A stretch of DNA of 5,756 bases from Bacteroidota bacterium (GCA_023418255.1 JAEZZZ010000015.1:1-5756); one strand, 5' to 3'. Positions 1 through 5,122 are shown, numbered from the stretch's first letter. The notes: generated by a model from the sequence alone, not told the origin. Made by a program: numbers and translations.

Positions 1-15
1 GTTATATTTGTCATT

Positions 16-95
16 GGAAGTAGAGTTTGCAAAGGATTTGCATGTTCCCTTTGCTAAGGTAACTATTTTGTGCCTTAATTCTACTTCCTTTTTTT
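16..95 (+). ncRNA. Possible structured RNA or complex terminator (three-stem fold with T tract)
   Basis: Three nested or adjacent perfect inverted repeats are visible. The outer stem pairs 16-24 (GGAAGTAGA) with 80-88 (TCTACTTCC) and can be lengthened to 12 bp with one G-T pair. Inside it, 29-35 (GCAAAGG) pairs with 48-54 (CCTTTGC), and 55-59 (TAAGG) pairs with 73-77 (CCTTA). The closing stem is followed at once by seven T residues (89-95). Together these would form a three-way junction ending in an intrinsic-terminator signal for plus-strand transcription. I do not recognise a named RNA family. It could be the 3' end of a small RNA, the 3' untranslated region of a gene left of the window, or the terminal structure of an insertion sequence. 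An open frame runs from position 2 to a stop at 131-133, but its 43 residues resemble nothing I know. Confidence 0.35.
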
Positions 96-106
96 ATCCC
101 TTTTCC

Positions 107-130
107 AAACGTTTAGGACAACATTGCCCC
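107..130 (+). mobile_element. Possible insertion-sequence end or remnant
   Basis: GTTTAGGACAACATTG (111-126) matches the minus-strand GTTTAGGTACAACATTG at the 3' end of the IS1595-family transposase in 16 of 17 positions, differing only by one missing T. It is followed by CCCC, so read on the minus strand it begins GGGGCAATGTTGTCC, which resembles an IS terminus. If so, the sequence left of about 130 would belong to another element extending beyond the window. No transposase coding is visible there. Confidence 0.25.
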
Positions 131-153
131 TAAACTGAAGATTTAGGGGTTTT
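127..153 (+). terminator. Hairpin with short T tract, likely plus-strand terminator
   Basis: CCCCTAAA (127-134) and TTTAGGGG (142-149) form a perfect 8-bp stem with a 7-nt loop, followed by TTTT (150-153). It is oriented to stop transcription entering from the left edge before it runs into the convergent recA. The left arm can also pair with an upstream GTTTAGG at 111-117, so two exclusive folds are possible. Confidence 0.45.
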
Positions 154-204
154 CAAATGCGACTCCTTATAAATATTTTATTCGAGCAAAAGAAGATTAT
201 TAAA

Positions 205-234
205 AAAAACGGAATAAATAAATATTCCGTTTTT
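205..234 (-). terminator. recA intrinsic terminator (bidirectional)
   Basis: A perfect 12-bp inverted repeat pairs 205-216 (AAAAACGGAATA) with 223-234 (TATTCCGTTTTT) around a 6-nt loop. On the minus strand it starts a few bases after the recA stop codon and ends in a run of eight T. On the plus strand the right arm also ends in T residues, so it could work in both directions. Confidence 0.85.
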
Positions 235-239
235 AATCC

Positions 240-1253
240 CTACTTCTTCTCGTTGAGTTTTTCAAAGATGAGCTTTTCAAGCTCTTCGCCCAACTCGATA
301 TTATCTTTTATAGTTGCTTTGGCGGCATCGCGCCCTTGCCCCAATCGAGTGTCGTTGTAGCTATACCACGAACCGCTTTTTTTTATTATGCCCAAATCGA
401 CTCCCAAATCGATGATTTCGCCATCGCGCGAAATTCCTTCGCCATACATAATATCAAATTCCGCTTTGCGAAAAGGCGGCGCTACTTTATTTTTCACCAC
501 TTTCACGCGGGTTTGATTTCCAACAACGTTGTCTCCCTCTTTCAGTGGTGTTCCCTTGCGAATATCGATGCGTACCGATGCATAAAACTTCAAGGCGTTT
601 CCACCGGTGGTTGTTTCAGGATTACCAAACGGGACTCCGATTTTCTCTCGCAACTGATTGATAAATATACATGTTGTATTTGTTTTACTAATGGCAGAGG
701 TGAGTTTGCGAAGCGCTTGCGACATCAATCGCGCCTGCAACCCTACATTGGAATCGCCCATTTCGCCTTCAATCTCTTTTTTTGGCGTAAGGGCAGCCAC
801 AGAGTCAACAACCACAATATCCACTGCGGAAGAACGAATCAGTTGTTCTGTAATTTCGAGCGCCTCTTCACCGCTGCTGGGTTGCGAAATCAAAAGTTCA
901 TCCGTGTTTACACCCAGTTTTTCGGCATAAAAACGGTCAAACGCATGCTCCGCATCGATTATCGCGGCCACACCGCCGGCTTTTTGAGCTTCAGCGATGG
1001 CATGAATGGCAAGCGTTGTTTTTCCGGATGATTCCGGCCCAAAAATTTCAATCACACGTCCGCGTGGATATCCTCCCACTCCCAATGCCACATTCAGGCC
1101 AATGGAACCGGATGAGATAACGGCAATCTCTTCTATCTTTTCATCGCCCATCTTCATAATGGAACCTTTTCCATAGGTTTTTTCTATTTTATCCATCGCC
1201 GCGCGCAGCGCTTTCAGCTTTTCGCTGTTTTTATTGTCTTTTTCTTCTGCCAT
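240..1253 (-). CDS. recA: RecA recombinase
   Basis: This is the ATP-dependent DNA strand-exchange protein that drives homologous recombination and activates LexA-type self-cleavage where such a system exists. It acts in the cytoplasm as a filament on single-stranded DNA. The 337-residue product is full length for the family (353 in E. coli). Visible landmarks are the N-terminal polymerisation helix (about 10-30), Walker A GPESSGKTT (72-80), the catalytic Glu102 in DAEHAFD, Walker B ending at Asp150 in VDIVVVDS, loop L1 around 155-172, and loop L2 containing FGNPETTTGGNALKFYASVR (209-228). The C-terminal domain is present, but the tail ends in lysines and lacks the strongly acidic tip of E. 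coli RecA. The ATG at 1253 gives the usual N-terminus; no Shine-Dalgarno is seen, as is normal for Bacteroidota. It lies 50 bp downstream of bcp with no terminator or promoter box between, so it is probably co-transcribed with bcp. Confidence 0.98.
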   Translation of the reverse strand: MAEEKDNKNSEKLKALRAAMDKIEKTYGKGSIMKMGDEKIEEIAVISSGSIGLNVALGVGGYPRGRVIEIFGPESSGKTTLAIHAIAEAQKAGGVAAIIDAEHAFDRFYAEKLGVNTDELLISQPSSGEEALEITEQLIRSSAVDIVVVDSVAALTPKKEIEGEMGDSNVGLQARLMSQALRKLTSAISKTNTTCIFINQLREKIGVPFGNPETTTGGNALKFYASVRIDIRKGTPLKEGDNVVGNQTRVKVVKNKVAPPFRKAEFDIMYGEGISRDGEIIDLGVDLGIIKKSGSWYSYNDTRLGQGRDAAKATIKDNIELGEELEKLIFEKLNEKK

Positions 1254-1303
1254 GTTATATTATTGTATTGTAATTTTTTACTGATATTATTAGAGTAACT
1301 TTG

Positions 1304-1768
1304 CTAAAAATCAGCGTTTAAAATTTGTTCAGCGTGATTTTTAGTATTCACTTTTCGTCCTTCAATCTTGTGGCGCACAATGCCTTTTTCATCAATAAGA
1401 AAGGTGGTGCGAACAGTTCCCATATACTTACGTCCCATCATATTTTTCTCCTGCCAAACGCCAAAAGTTTCTATCAGTTTTTTATCGGTGTCGGCAATCA
1501 ACGGGAAGGGAAGTTTCTTCTTTTCAATAAATTTTTGATGCGAGGCTTCACTGTCGGTACTAACTCCTACCACTTGATAGCCCTCTTTTAAAAGGTCTTG
1601 GTAGCCATCTCGCAAACTGCACGCTTGCGCGGTGCAACCGGGTGTGTTGTCTTTGGGATAAAAATATAATGCCAATTTTTTGCCGGCAAACTCGCTTGCC
1701 TTCACCTGTTTTCCATCTTGATCCAAGCCCAATATTTCAGGGATTTTGTCTCCTATTGCTATTGCCAT
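1304..1768 (-). CDS. bcp: Thioredoxin-dependent peroxiredoxin (BCP/PrxQ type)
   Basis: This is a cytoplasmic thiol peroxidase that reduces hydrogen peroxide and organic hydroperoxides using thioredoxin. The 154-residue protein has the complete AhpC/TSA-type fold of the BCP/PrxQ subfamily. The active-site segment FYPKDNTPGCTAQACSLRD (36-54) contains the peroxidatic Cys45, the resolving Cys50 five residues later (the atypical two-cysteine arrangement of this subfamily), and the conserved Thr42. Arg120 in VRTTFLID is the other conserved active-site residue. There is no signal peptide. The ATG at 1768 lies about 40 nt after a good Bacteroidota promoter box. The gene is followed by recA in the same orientation after 50 bp, which suggests a bcp-recA transcript joining peroxide defence and DNA repair. 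I recall the same pairing in other Bacteroidales genomes but could not check it here. Confidence 0.95.
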   Translation of the reverse strand: MAIAIGDKIPEILGLDQDGKQVKASEFAGKKLALYFYPKDNTPGCTAQACSLRDGYQDLLKEGYQVVGVSTDSEASHQKFIEKKKLPFPLIADTDKKLIETFGVWQEKNMMGRKYMGTVRTTFLIDEKGIVRHKIEGRKVNTKNHAEQILNADF

Positions 1769-1806
1769 GTTGTTTATGTTCTGTTGATTTGTTTTGATTT
1801 AAAGTT

Positions 1807-1833
1807 CAAAGATAGTAAAATAATCACTACCAA
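1807..1833 (-). promoter_or_regulatory. bcp(-recA) promoter, Bacteroidota type
   Basis: On the minus strand, TATCTTTG (1814 down to 1807) matches the Bacteroidota -7 consensus TAnnTTTG exactly. A TTG triplet (1833-1831) sits 16 nt upstream, near the expected -33 position. The box ends about 38 bp before the bcp ATG and just downstream of a terminator-like hairpin, which is where a new transcription unit would begin. Confidence 0.65.
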
Positions 1834-1841
1834 TAAAAATT

Positions 1842-1871
1842 AAAAAGGACAAAATAAAGATTTCGTCCCTT
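1842..1871 (-). terminator. Terminator-like hairpin after the small membrane protein gene
   Basis: On the minus strand AAGGGAC (1871-1865) pairs with GTCCTTT (1850-1844), seven pairs including one G-T. A further short A/T pairing inside the loop extends the stem after a one-base bulge. It is followed by TTTTT and another T-rich stretch. It lies about 80 bp past the 1950-2273 stop codon and immediately before the bcp promoter. Confidence 0.5.
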
Positions 1872-1949
1872 ATGATGTGTTTCAAACAATTAAAACGCAC
1901 ACCACATTTAATCAGCTATAAAAAAGCAAGTTAAAAAAAAGCGTGCAAT

Positions 1950-2273
1950 CTAATTTAACTCCACATAATCGACATCCACAACTTTCGATGGCGACAGTTT
2001 CTCCTCTCCTATCTTCAAAAAATCAAATAAAAACCAGAATATGGTGAATGAAGGTATAATGTCGGTCGCAGGTAAGATTTCTTCGAGAAATGTTATCATA
2101 GATGTGTATTTGCCTCGTTTCTCTCCAAACATTTTGTAACTAATGGACGCGGCGATGGGTGCCCAAATAATATCTAAAAAAGGACCTATGCCGGGAATTA
2201 CCATCGAAGCCATGCCGACAGCGTCCAAAAGGATACATTTTTTCAGCTTTTTATATTTTTCTTGTTTATTCAT
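1950..2273 (-). CDS. Small membrane protein of unknown function
   Basis: The product is 107 residues from the ATG at 2273. The frame stays open upstream to an ATG at 2330, but those 19 extra residues (Pro/Asn/His rich) look non-coding, whereas the lysine-rich MNKQEKYKKLKK is a natural start. A basic head (1-12) is followed by a hydrophobic region holding IPGIGPFLDIIWAPIAA (26-42), a short basic loop KMFGEKRGK (47-55), then FLEEILPATDIIPSFTIFWF (62-81) and a charged tail ending VDVDYVELN. This suggests two or more membrane or re-entrant segments with a cytosolic N-terminus by the positive-inside rule. I have an impression of similar uncharacterised proteins in other Bacteroidota, but no function is known to me. 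The gene is flanked by hairpins on both sides, so it is probably monocistronic. There is no clear promoter box or Shine-Dalgarno. Confidence 0.8.
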   Translation of the reverse strand: MNKQEKYKKLKKCILLDAVGMASMVIPGIGPFLDIIWAPIAASISYKMFGEKRGKYTSMITFLEEILPATDIIPSFTIFWFLFDFLKIGEEKLSPSKVVDVDYVELN

Positions 2274-2351
2274 GTGTGTGTGAATTTTGTTGCAATAATT
2301 GGGTGAGTGTATTGGACTATTGCCGGGCAAAAAAGTTTATTCCCAATTAAG

Positions 2352-2403
2352 AAGGAAAGAGAGCCTGAAGGTCAGTAGCAGACACCATGTGCTCTCTTTT
2401 CTT
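2352..2403 (-). terminator. Ferritin terminator (long stem, usable in both directions)
   Basis: AAGGAAAGAGAGC (2352-2364) pairs with GCTCTCTTTTCTT (2391-2403) over 13 bp with a single G-T pair; 26 nt lie between the arms. On the minus strand the stem begins 22 bp after the ferritin stop codon and its 3' arm is the T-rich CTCTCTTTCCTTCTT. The loop is larger than in a standard intrinsic terminator, so it might have additional structure. Confidence 0.55.
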
Positions 2404-2425
2404 ATCTTTTCAAAATAGAAATCAA

Positions 2426-2941
2426 TCAAATGGCATCGCTGTTTTCGGGTGTGTAGGTGCGCTGTTCCATCTCTTTATCAAGCGCGTAAAGGCCATAGCC
2501 ATTGTCACCGATAAGCTTCATGCTGTCAATGAGTCCTTGCGCGGTATCCTCTTCTTCCACCTGCTCTTTCACAAACCACTGAAGCATATTCTCCGTGGCA
2601 TAATCATTCTCTTCGCGAGCCAGCGCGACCAACTCGTTAATAAGGCCCGTTACCTCTTTCTCATGCTCTAATGTATCTTTGAATGCGTCCAGTGGCGATT
2701 TCCACTTGGTAGGCACTTCTTTAATCGGTTTCAACTCTACACGATTACCTTTGGCACTCAAATAGTTCATAAACTTAAAAGCGTGGTCTTGCTCTTCAAA
2801 AAACTGCGCCTTGAACCAAGTGGCTATGCCGGGCAAGCCTTCGTTATCGAAATGCATCGACATGGATAAATATAGATATGCCGACCATAATTCCGCGTTA
2901 ATCTGCTTGTTAATTGCTGTCTCTAATTTTTTACTAACCAT
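2426..2941 (-). CDS. ftnA: Ferritin (iron storage, FtnA type)
   Basis: This protein oxidises Fe(II) and stores it as a mineral inside a 24-subunit cytoplasmic shell, limiting Fenton chemistry. It is 171 residues, the normal bacterial ferritin length, and is haem-free FtnA rather than bacterioferritin. All the expected ferroxidase ligands fall at the same numbers as in E. coli FtnA: Glu17 in NAELWSAYLYLS, Glu50 and His53 in EEQDH, Glu94 in LEHEKE, and Gln127 and Glu130 in KEQVEEE. Tyr24 and Trp122 are also present. The four-helix bundle plus the short fifth helix (about 145-160) are complete. The start MVSKKLETAINKQINAEL matches family N-termini. It is divergent from spt across 236 bp. On the other side a terminator isolates it from the small membrane protein gene. 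Oxygen or peroxide induction is known for Bacteroides ferritin, but no regulator site is identified here with confidence. Confidence 0.97.
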   Translation of the reverse strand: MVSKKLETAINKQINAELWSAYLYLSMSMHFDNEGLPGIATWFKAQFFEEQDHAFKFMNYLSAKGNRVELKPIKEVPTKWKSPLDAFKDTLEHEKEVTGLINELVALAREENDYATENMLQWFVKEQVEEEDTAQGLIDSMKLIGDNGYGLYALDKEMEQRTYTPENSDAI

Positions 2942-2971
2942 AATGTTTTTGTCTTTTGATAATTAATTTTA

Positions 2972-2979
2972 CAAAAATG
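2972..2979 (-). promoter_or_regulatory. Weak candidate ferritin -7 box
   Basis: The minus strand reads CATTTTTG, seven of eight matches to TAnnTTTG, about 30 bp before the ferritin ATG. No convincing -33 element is visible, so this is a suggestion only. Confidence 0.3.
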
Positions 2980-3036
2980 AATTGTGTTTACTGATAGAAC
3001 GTTTGTTATTGAAAAATGTTTATTTCGCATCTTCTC

Positions 3037-3062
3037 TTTTTATTACGACGTAGTAAAAAAAA
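3037..3062. promoter_or_regulatory. Imperfect 26-bp palindrome in the ferritin/spt divergent region
   Basis: The core TTACGACGTAGTAA (3043-3056) reads almost identically on both strands around a central ACGT. T runs on the left (3037-3041) mirror A runs on the right (3058-3062), leaving only two mismatched pairs in 26 bp. It sits roughly midway between the two divergent start codons, a typical operator location. Chance pairing of the flanking T and A runs contributes to its length. Confidence 0.35.
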
Positions 3063-3106
3063 ATCGTATTGAATAAAAAGCTAACATAAAATAAGGAATT
3101 AATTGT

Positions 3107-3114
3107 TACCTTTG
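3107..3114 (+). promoter_or_regulatory. spt promoter -7 box
   Basis: TACCTTTG matches the Bacteroidota -7 consensus TAnnTTTG exactly and points toward spt, 63 bp before its ATG. Transcription would start near 3120. No TTG is present at the preferred -33 distance; the nearest is at 3069-3071. Confidence 0.6.
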
Positions 3115-3118
3115 TATG

Positions 3119-3144
3119 AGTTATTAACAATCGTGTAAATAACT
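3119..3144 (+). repeat. Near-palindromic hairpin at the spt transcription start/5' leader
   Basis: AGTTATT (3119-3125) pairs with AATAACT (3138-3144). After a single A-A mismatch, ACA (3127-3129) pairs with TGT (3134-3136) around a 4-nt loop ATCG. It begins five bases after the -7 box, so it covers the probable start site. It could be an operator or a 5' leader stem-loop. Confidence 0.4.
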
Positions 3145-3177
3145 TCATATAAAAACAAACACTCAACATCCCTACAA

Positions 3178-4374
3178 ATGAACCTATTAAGAAAAAAAAT
3201 GGCGCGATACGATGCGCCGCAGCGCGCAAAAGCCGCGGGCATCTATCCATATTTCAGAGCAATAGAAAGCGATCAGGATACCGAAGTGATCATCAACGGG
3301 AAAAAAGTGCTGATGTTTGGATCCAACGCTTACTTGGGCTTGACGAATCACCCCAAAGTGAAAGAAGCGGCGGTGAAAGCTACCGAAAAATATGGCACAG
3401 GAATGGCGGGTTCGCGCTTTCTGAATGGCACGTTGGATATACACACAGAGCTCGAAAAGAAGTTGGCAAACTTCATGCGAAAAGACGAAGCCATTGTTTT
3501 TTCCACCGGATTTTCGGTAAACGAGGGGGTATTGGGGTGTCTCACGGGACGCGAAGATTACATTATTTGGGACGAACGAAATCACGCCTCCATCATAGAG
3601 GGCTTACGCACCTCCTTTTCCACAAAATATAAGTTTCGCCACAACGATATGATATCGCTCGAAAAACAACTAAAACGATGCGACGCGCACAAAGTAAAAC
3701 TCATTGTTGTGGATGGTGTATTCAGCATGGAAGGCGACTTGGCAGATCTCCCCAATATTATAGCACTGGCAAAAAAATACAACGCCAATGTGATGGTGGA
3801 TGAGGCACACAGCATTGGCGTATTGGGTAAGCGGAGCAACGGACGAGGCGTGTGCGATCATTTCGATGTACTCAACGATGTTGACTTGGTAATGGGAACA
3901 TTCAGCAAATCGTTGGCATCCATTGGGGGATTTGTTGCCGGCGACTACCCGACAATCAATTATTTGCGACACACGAGCCGGCCTTATATATTCAGTGCCA
4001 GCATCACACCTGCTGCCACCGCTGCCGCTTCAGCCGCTCTGGATATTCTGAAATCAGAGCCGGAACGAATTGAAAATTTGTGGAAGCTAACCAACTACAC
4101 ATTAAACGCCTTTAGAAACCGAGGCTTTGAGATTGGAAACACCTCCACACCCATTATTCCGCTCTATATACGAGACAACGACAAAACATTCATGATTACA
4201 AAAATGCTATTCGAAAAGGGCGTTTTTGTCAACCCGGTGGTATCACCCGCCGTATCGCCCGGCGATACACTTATCCGCTTTTCTCTGATGGCTACACACA
4301 CAATCGCCCAAATCGATTATGCCGTAAATGCTATTGAAGAGGTATTTAAGGCAATGGACGTGTTAAAAGAATGA
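3178..4374 (+). CDS. spt: Serine palmitoyltransferase (sphingolipid synthesis)
   Basis: This is a PLP-dependent alpha-oxoamine synthase that condenses L-serine with palmitoyl-CoA to 3-ketodihydrosphingosine, the first step of sphingolipid synthesis; bacterial forms are soluble homodimers. The 398-residue protein is full length. Key sites are the PLP lysine Lys244 in GTFSKSLASIGGF, the cofactor-stacking His136 in ERNHASI, Asp208 and His211 in VDEAHSIG, Ser183 in GVFSMEGD, and Arg367 in LIRFSLMATHT, which corresponds to the substrate-carboxylate arginine of characterised enzymes. Segments such as AGIYPYFRAIESDQDTEV (20-37) and KKVLMFGSNAYLGLT (42-56) are typical of the Bacteroides/Sphingobacterium enzyme and favour it over the sister enzymes KBL (glycine C-acetyltransferase) and BioF. 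The ATG at 3178 matches family N-termini, although Met8 is a possible alternative start. The gene stands alone, divergent from ferritin and convergent with the HU-like gene; the later sphingolipid steps are not encoded in this window. Confidence 0.93.
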   Translation: MNLLRKKMARYDAPQRAKAAGIYPYFRAIESDQDTEVIINGKKVLMFGSNAYLGLTNHPKVKEAAVKATEKYGTGMAGSRFLNGTLDIHTELEKKLANFMRKDEAIVFSTGFSVNEGVLGCLTGREDYIIWDERNHASIIEGLRTSFSTKYKFRHNDMISLEKQLKRCDAHKVKLIVVDGVFSMEGDLADLPNIIALAKKYNANVMVDEAHSIGVLGKRSNGRGVCDHFDVLNDVDLVMGTFSKSLASIGGFVAGDYPTINYLRHTSRPYIFSASITPAATAAASAALDILKSEPERIENLWKLTNYTLNAFRNRGFEIGNTSTPIIPLYIRDNDKTFMITKMLFEKGVFVNPVVSPAVSPGDTLIRFSLMATHTIAQIDYAVNAIEEVFKAMDVLKE

Positions 4375-4400
4375 GCCGATGATACAATTTCCTCTGCTTA

Positions 4401-4470
4401 GAGATATTCGTTAAATATGGAACTCGAAAAACCTGAAGTAGTGCGCAATGCGGATATCTCTTTGTATTCT
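4401..4470 (+). terminator. Possible spt terminator (long-range stem)
   Basis: GAGATATTCG (4401-4410) pairs with CGGATATCTC (4451-4460) over 10 bp with one T-G pair, 26 bp after the spt stop codon. It is followed by the moderately T-rich TTTGTATTCT. The 40-nt interior is long for a simple terminator, and a competing short ATATT/AATAT hairpin overlaps the left arm. Confidence 0.35.
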
Positions 4471-4549
4471 TGCCATATCTTTATTTGTTTTGGTTCCCTC
4501 CGTTTTATTTTTTTTTACTACATTTACGGGCAATATCCAAAGACACGAC

Positions 4550-4584
4550 AAAGACAACTGTCTCGAAATGACTTAGTTGTCTTT
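4550..4584. repeat. 10-bp perfect inverted repeat with extended stem
   Basis: AAAGACAACT (4550-4559) and AGTTGTCTTT (4575-4584) are perfect complements. Inside, GTC (4560-4562) pairs with GAC (4570-4572), leaving a two-base TT bulge and a 7-nt loop. On the minus strand the structure is followed by a T-rich stretch (TTTGTCGTGTCTTT) and could be a distal terminator for the HU-like gene, about 160 bp past its stop. No T tract follows on the plus strand. Confidence 0.45.
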
Positions 4585-4741
4585 AATTCATTAAAGGACA
4601 CCCCTTATTATTCGCGGAATACTCCTACTCTTAAGAAACAATGGTCCCGCCGTGCTGTTCAAAACTTGCTGAGGTTTCACCCAAAATCTGATGAGGCTTT
4701 TCCCTGGTGGAACGAAGGCACCGCCCGACCGGCGAATTCTT

Positions 4742-5122
4742 CTATTGTTTCACCTTTTTCTTAGAGACACTCTTCATCGCATCCATAATGCGCTTGCCAG
4801 GTCTGTAATTCATCTTTACCGACTTGATATTGGCCTCGTTCACCTCCTCCTCCGTGTCTGACGGAGTGATCGATAACGAGGGATAGATCGTGCCGAGGCG
4901 GTCGAACCGCACGATTTTACCTTGTGCCAAGTGCTTTTGCACAGCGTTTTCGAGCCCGATGATCACGCCTCGGATGTCGGGTTCCGACAGGGCGCTAAAC
5001 TTTTCTACCTCTTTCACCAGGTCGTCGGTGGTTGTCTCGCCGGCATTCACCACTTGGGCGTACCATTTGCGAGAGCCCTCTCTGTCTTGGGGGTTTACTT
5101 TTTGAACGGCTTTAAATTGCAT
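4742..5122 (-). CDS. HU-related DNA-binding protein (Bacteroidales type)
   Basis: This is a histone-like nucleoid protein of the HU/IHF superfamily, in the divergent Bacteroidales subfamily with an N-terminal extension (HU-HIG/HU_rel group). It probably bends or coats DNA as a dimer. The 126 residues begin with the subfamily extension MQFKAVQKVNPQDREG and KWYAQVVN (19-26). The HU helices follow at about 31-67 (TTDDLVKEVEKFSALSEPDI, then a LENAVQKHLAQG segment). The strand motif IVRFDRLGTIYPSLS (70-84) comes next, then an acidic loop (87-97) and VKMNYRPGKRIMDAM (102-116). The YRPG segment lies where canonical HU has its DNA-contacting arm. The C-terminus is lysine rich. The ATG at 5122 gives the expected start. 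The gene lies 52 bp downstream of the transposase stop codon in the same direction, so its promoter is either squeezed into that gap or supplied from the insertion sequence. Many genomes carry several paralogues, so the specific role is unknown. Confidence 0.88.
   Translation of the reverse strand: MQFKAVQKVNPQDREGSRKWYAQVVNAGETTTDDLVKEVEKFSALSEPDIRGVIIGLENAVQKHLAQGKIVRFDRLGTIYPSLSITPSDTEEEVNEANIKSVKMNYRPGKRIMDAMKSVSKKKVKQ

Larger units (their letters stand above)
4375..4741. other. 367-bp intergenic region between convergent genes, with two long inverted repeats
   Basis: No convincing gene is visible. The region contains the possible spt terminator (4401-4470), a T-rich stretch with nine consecutive T (4508-4516), a second hairpin (4550-4584), and a more GC-rich segment (about 4640-4740) including a small CGCC/GGCG hairpin near 4720-4735. 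A plus-strand frame from 4417 stays open to 4764 but overlaps the HU-like stop codon, and its composition does not look like a protein. The length is more than two terminators need, so it may hold a decayed gene, an IS remnant or a small RNA. Confidence 0.5.

Noticed and set aside
2..133. Open frame entering from the left edge and ending at 131-133
   Set aside because: The 43 residues show no recognisable protein character, and the DNA is better explained by nested inverted repeats and a T tract; a partial gene cannot be fully excluded.
336..1031. 231-residue plus-strand frame antisense to recA
   Set aside because: This is a shadow of the recA coding frame; the translation is low quality and recA is unmistakable on the minus strand.
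1281..1314. CTGAT/ATCAG inverted repeat between bcp and recA as a bcp terminator
   Set aside because: Only 5 bp with a 24-nt loop, and on the minus strand it is followed by A residues rather than T, so it would not terminate bcp transcription.
2274..2330. N-terminal extension of the small membrane protein to an ATG at 2330
   Set aside because: The added 19 residues look like translated intergenic sequence, and the downstream ATG gives a natural lysine-rich start before the first hydrophobic segment.
3020..3250. 76-residue minus-strand frame across the spt start
   Set aside because: It overlaps the spt promoter and N-terminus; its hydrophobic character comes from AT-rich intergenic DNA.
2365..4440. 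Shared CCTGAAG in the hairpin interiors at 2352-2403 and 4401-4460 as a common RNA family
   Set aside because: A 7-base match in two otherwise dissimilar interiors is expected by chance in a window of this size.
4417..4764. 115-residue plus-strand frame after spt (MELEKPEV...)
   Set aside because: It overlaps the 3' end of the well-supported HU-like gene on the other strand, crosses a nine-T run and two hairpins, has no domain or family character, and its start codon lies inside the putative spt terminator.
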